Shown here: piece by piece, positions 5,565-6,256 of the stretch
Layout of the letters: the number at the start of each line of letters is the position of its first letter
Position numbering within the stretch: position 1 is the stretch's first letter
Assembly (NCBI GenBank): GCA_003488145.1
Contig: DNMQ01000426.1
Span: 1-6,256 of the forward strand
DNA from: Pseudomonas sp.
Lineage (GTDB): Bacteria > Pseudomonadota > Gammaproteobacteria > Pseudomonadales > Pseudomonadaceae
Reading direction: 5' to 3'
DNA: 6,256 nucleotides
Notes under the pieces: generated by a model
Database searches by the model: none
The model's input: the letters and a program-made list of their open reading frames with translations, nothing else
What the model was told of the DNA's origin: nothing
Program-made: the position numbers and the translations under genes

Positions 5565-6256
5565 GGGTGTTCTCCGGTTGAGTTGGACTGGGGGGTGGGT
5601 GGCTGCGGCTGTTCGGCGCCGGCGAAGCGCTTGATCACCGGCAACTGCTTGCGCAGGGCCTGGTCGACCAGCCGCGGCAGCAGCCCGTTGAGACGCACGA
5701 AGAGTTTTTCCGGCCAGCCGAGGTAGAGCTCCTCTCGCTCGGCGGCGATGGCGTGGACGATCTGCCGCGCGACTTCTTGCGGATCGTCCATCTCCACCTG
5801 CAGCTCGTTGTTCATCGCCACCACATCGTCGCTGTTCATGGTCGTACGGGTGGCGCGCGGGGCGATGTAGAGCACCTTGACGTGGCTGTCGGCCAATTCG
5901 CGCCGGAGCGCCTCGGAGAAGCCGCGCAGGGCAAACTTGCTTGCGCAGTAGGCGGCGAAACCCGGGTAGCCGATGGAGCCGAAGGTCGAGCCGAGATTGA
6001 CCAGCAGAGCCTGCGGTTGCTGGCGCAGCAGCGGCAGCAGCAGGTGGGTCAACTGCAGTGTGGCGGTGACGTTGACGCCGATCAGCCGGGCGATGGCGTC
6101 TTCGTCCTGCTGTTCGAGCAGGCTGAACTGGTTGATCCCGGCGGCATTGATCACGCAGTTGAGGCCGCCGAAACGCCGCGCGGCATCGAGCACCGTATGC
6201 CGGCTACTGCGCTGGGTGAGGTCGGCGCAGACCAGGCTGAGCTGGCCGGGATAGCG
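5561..6256 (-). CDS. SDR-family oxidoreductase, 5' end beyond window
   Basis: The frame is open from the window edge to the stop at 5561, giving 231 residues of a classical short-chain dehydrogenase/reductase, an NAD(P)-dependent cytoplasmic enzyme class. A GTG at 6193 is internal, because typical SDR sequence (LVCADLT, with the Asp of the D-L motif at visible residue 12) continues upstream to the edge. The missing part is roughly 25-35 residues, including the TGxxxGxG nucleotide-binding loop. Visible signatures are NAAG (37-40), the catalytic-set Asn in GVNVTA (N62), Ser in VNLGS (S90), and YCASK (Y103, K107); the Ser-Tyr spacing of 13 is normal. After the usual strand VKVLYIAP the common PG motif reads PRATRT (133-138). 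The C-terminal 20 or so residues are rich in Pro, Gln and Ser. Its stop overlaps the TPR gene start by four bases, so the two are probably translated together. The substrate is unknown. Confidence 0.9.
   Translation of the reverse strand, partial: RYPGQLSLVCADLTQRSSRHTVLDAARRFGGLNCVINAAGINQFSLLEQQDEDAIARLIGVNVTATLQLTHLLLPLLRQQPQALLVNLGSTFGSIGYPGFAAYCASKFALRGFSEALRRELADSHVKVLYIAPRATRTTMNSDDVVAMNNELQVEMDDPQEVARQIVHAIAAEREELYLGWPEKLFVRLNGLLPRLVDQALRKQLPVIKRFAGAEQPQPPTPQSNSTGEHP

Overview
The window is about 6.3 kb of GC-rich, densely packed DNA with typical pseudomonad gene content: a moaB-moeA pair, a QseBC/PmrAB-type two-component system and a CybB-type cytochrome b561. Genus-level assignment to Pseudomonas or a close relative is inferred from protein similarity by eye and from base composition. 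No mobile element, CRISPR array, tRNA or rRNA was seen.

Left part, plus strand: a gene-poor stretch of about 270 bases precedes moaB (274-819). moaB overlaps moeA (816-2048) through an ATGA junction. Both belong to molybdenum cofactor synthesis. A long, nearly perfect hairpin at 2051-2095 follows moeA. It carries an A-tract on one side and a T-tract on the other, so it can end transcription from both convergent units.

Right part, minus strand, in transcription order: an SDR oxidoreductase whose start lies beyond the window (to 5561), a signal-peptide-bearing TPR protein (5564-4914), an OmpR-family response regulator of QseB/PmrA type (4851-4192), its QseC-like membrane histidine kinase (4198-2777), and after a 121-base gap a four-helix cytochrome b561 (2655-2104). 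Three of the genes are linked tightly: SDR/TPR share an ATGA and regulator/kinase overlap by 7 bases. The b561 gene has its own likely control region. It contains CTAAG-N6-TTAAG on the coding strand, the tandem half-site layout described for PmrA/QseB/BqsR-type regulators, just upstream of a possible -10 element.

The simplest reading is that the kinase senses an envelope signal and the regulator switches on the adjacent membrane cytochrome. The SDR and the exported TPR protein are co-transcribed or at least genetically linked. The signal is unknown. The b561 control site and the linkage of these genes are the most interesting parts of an otherwise ordinary chromosomal region.
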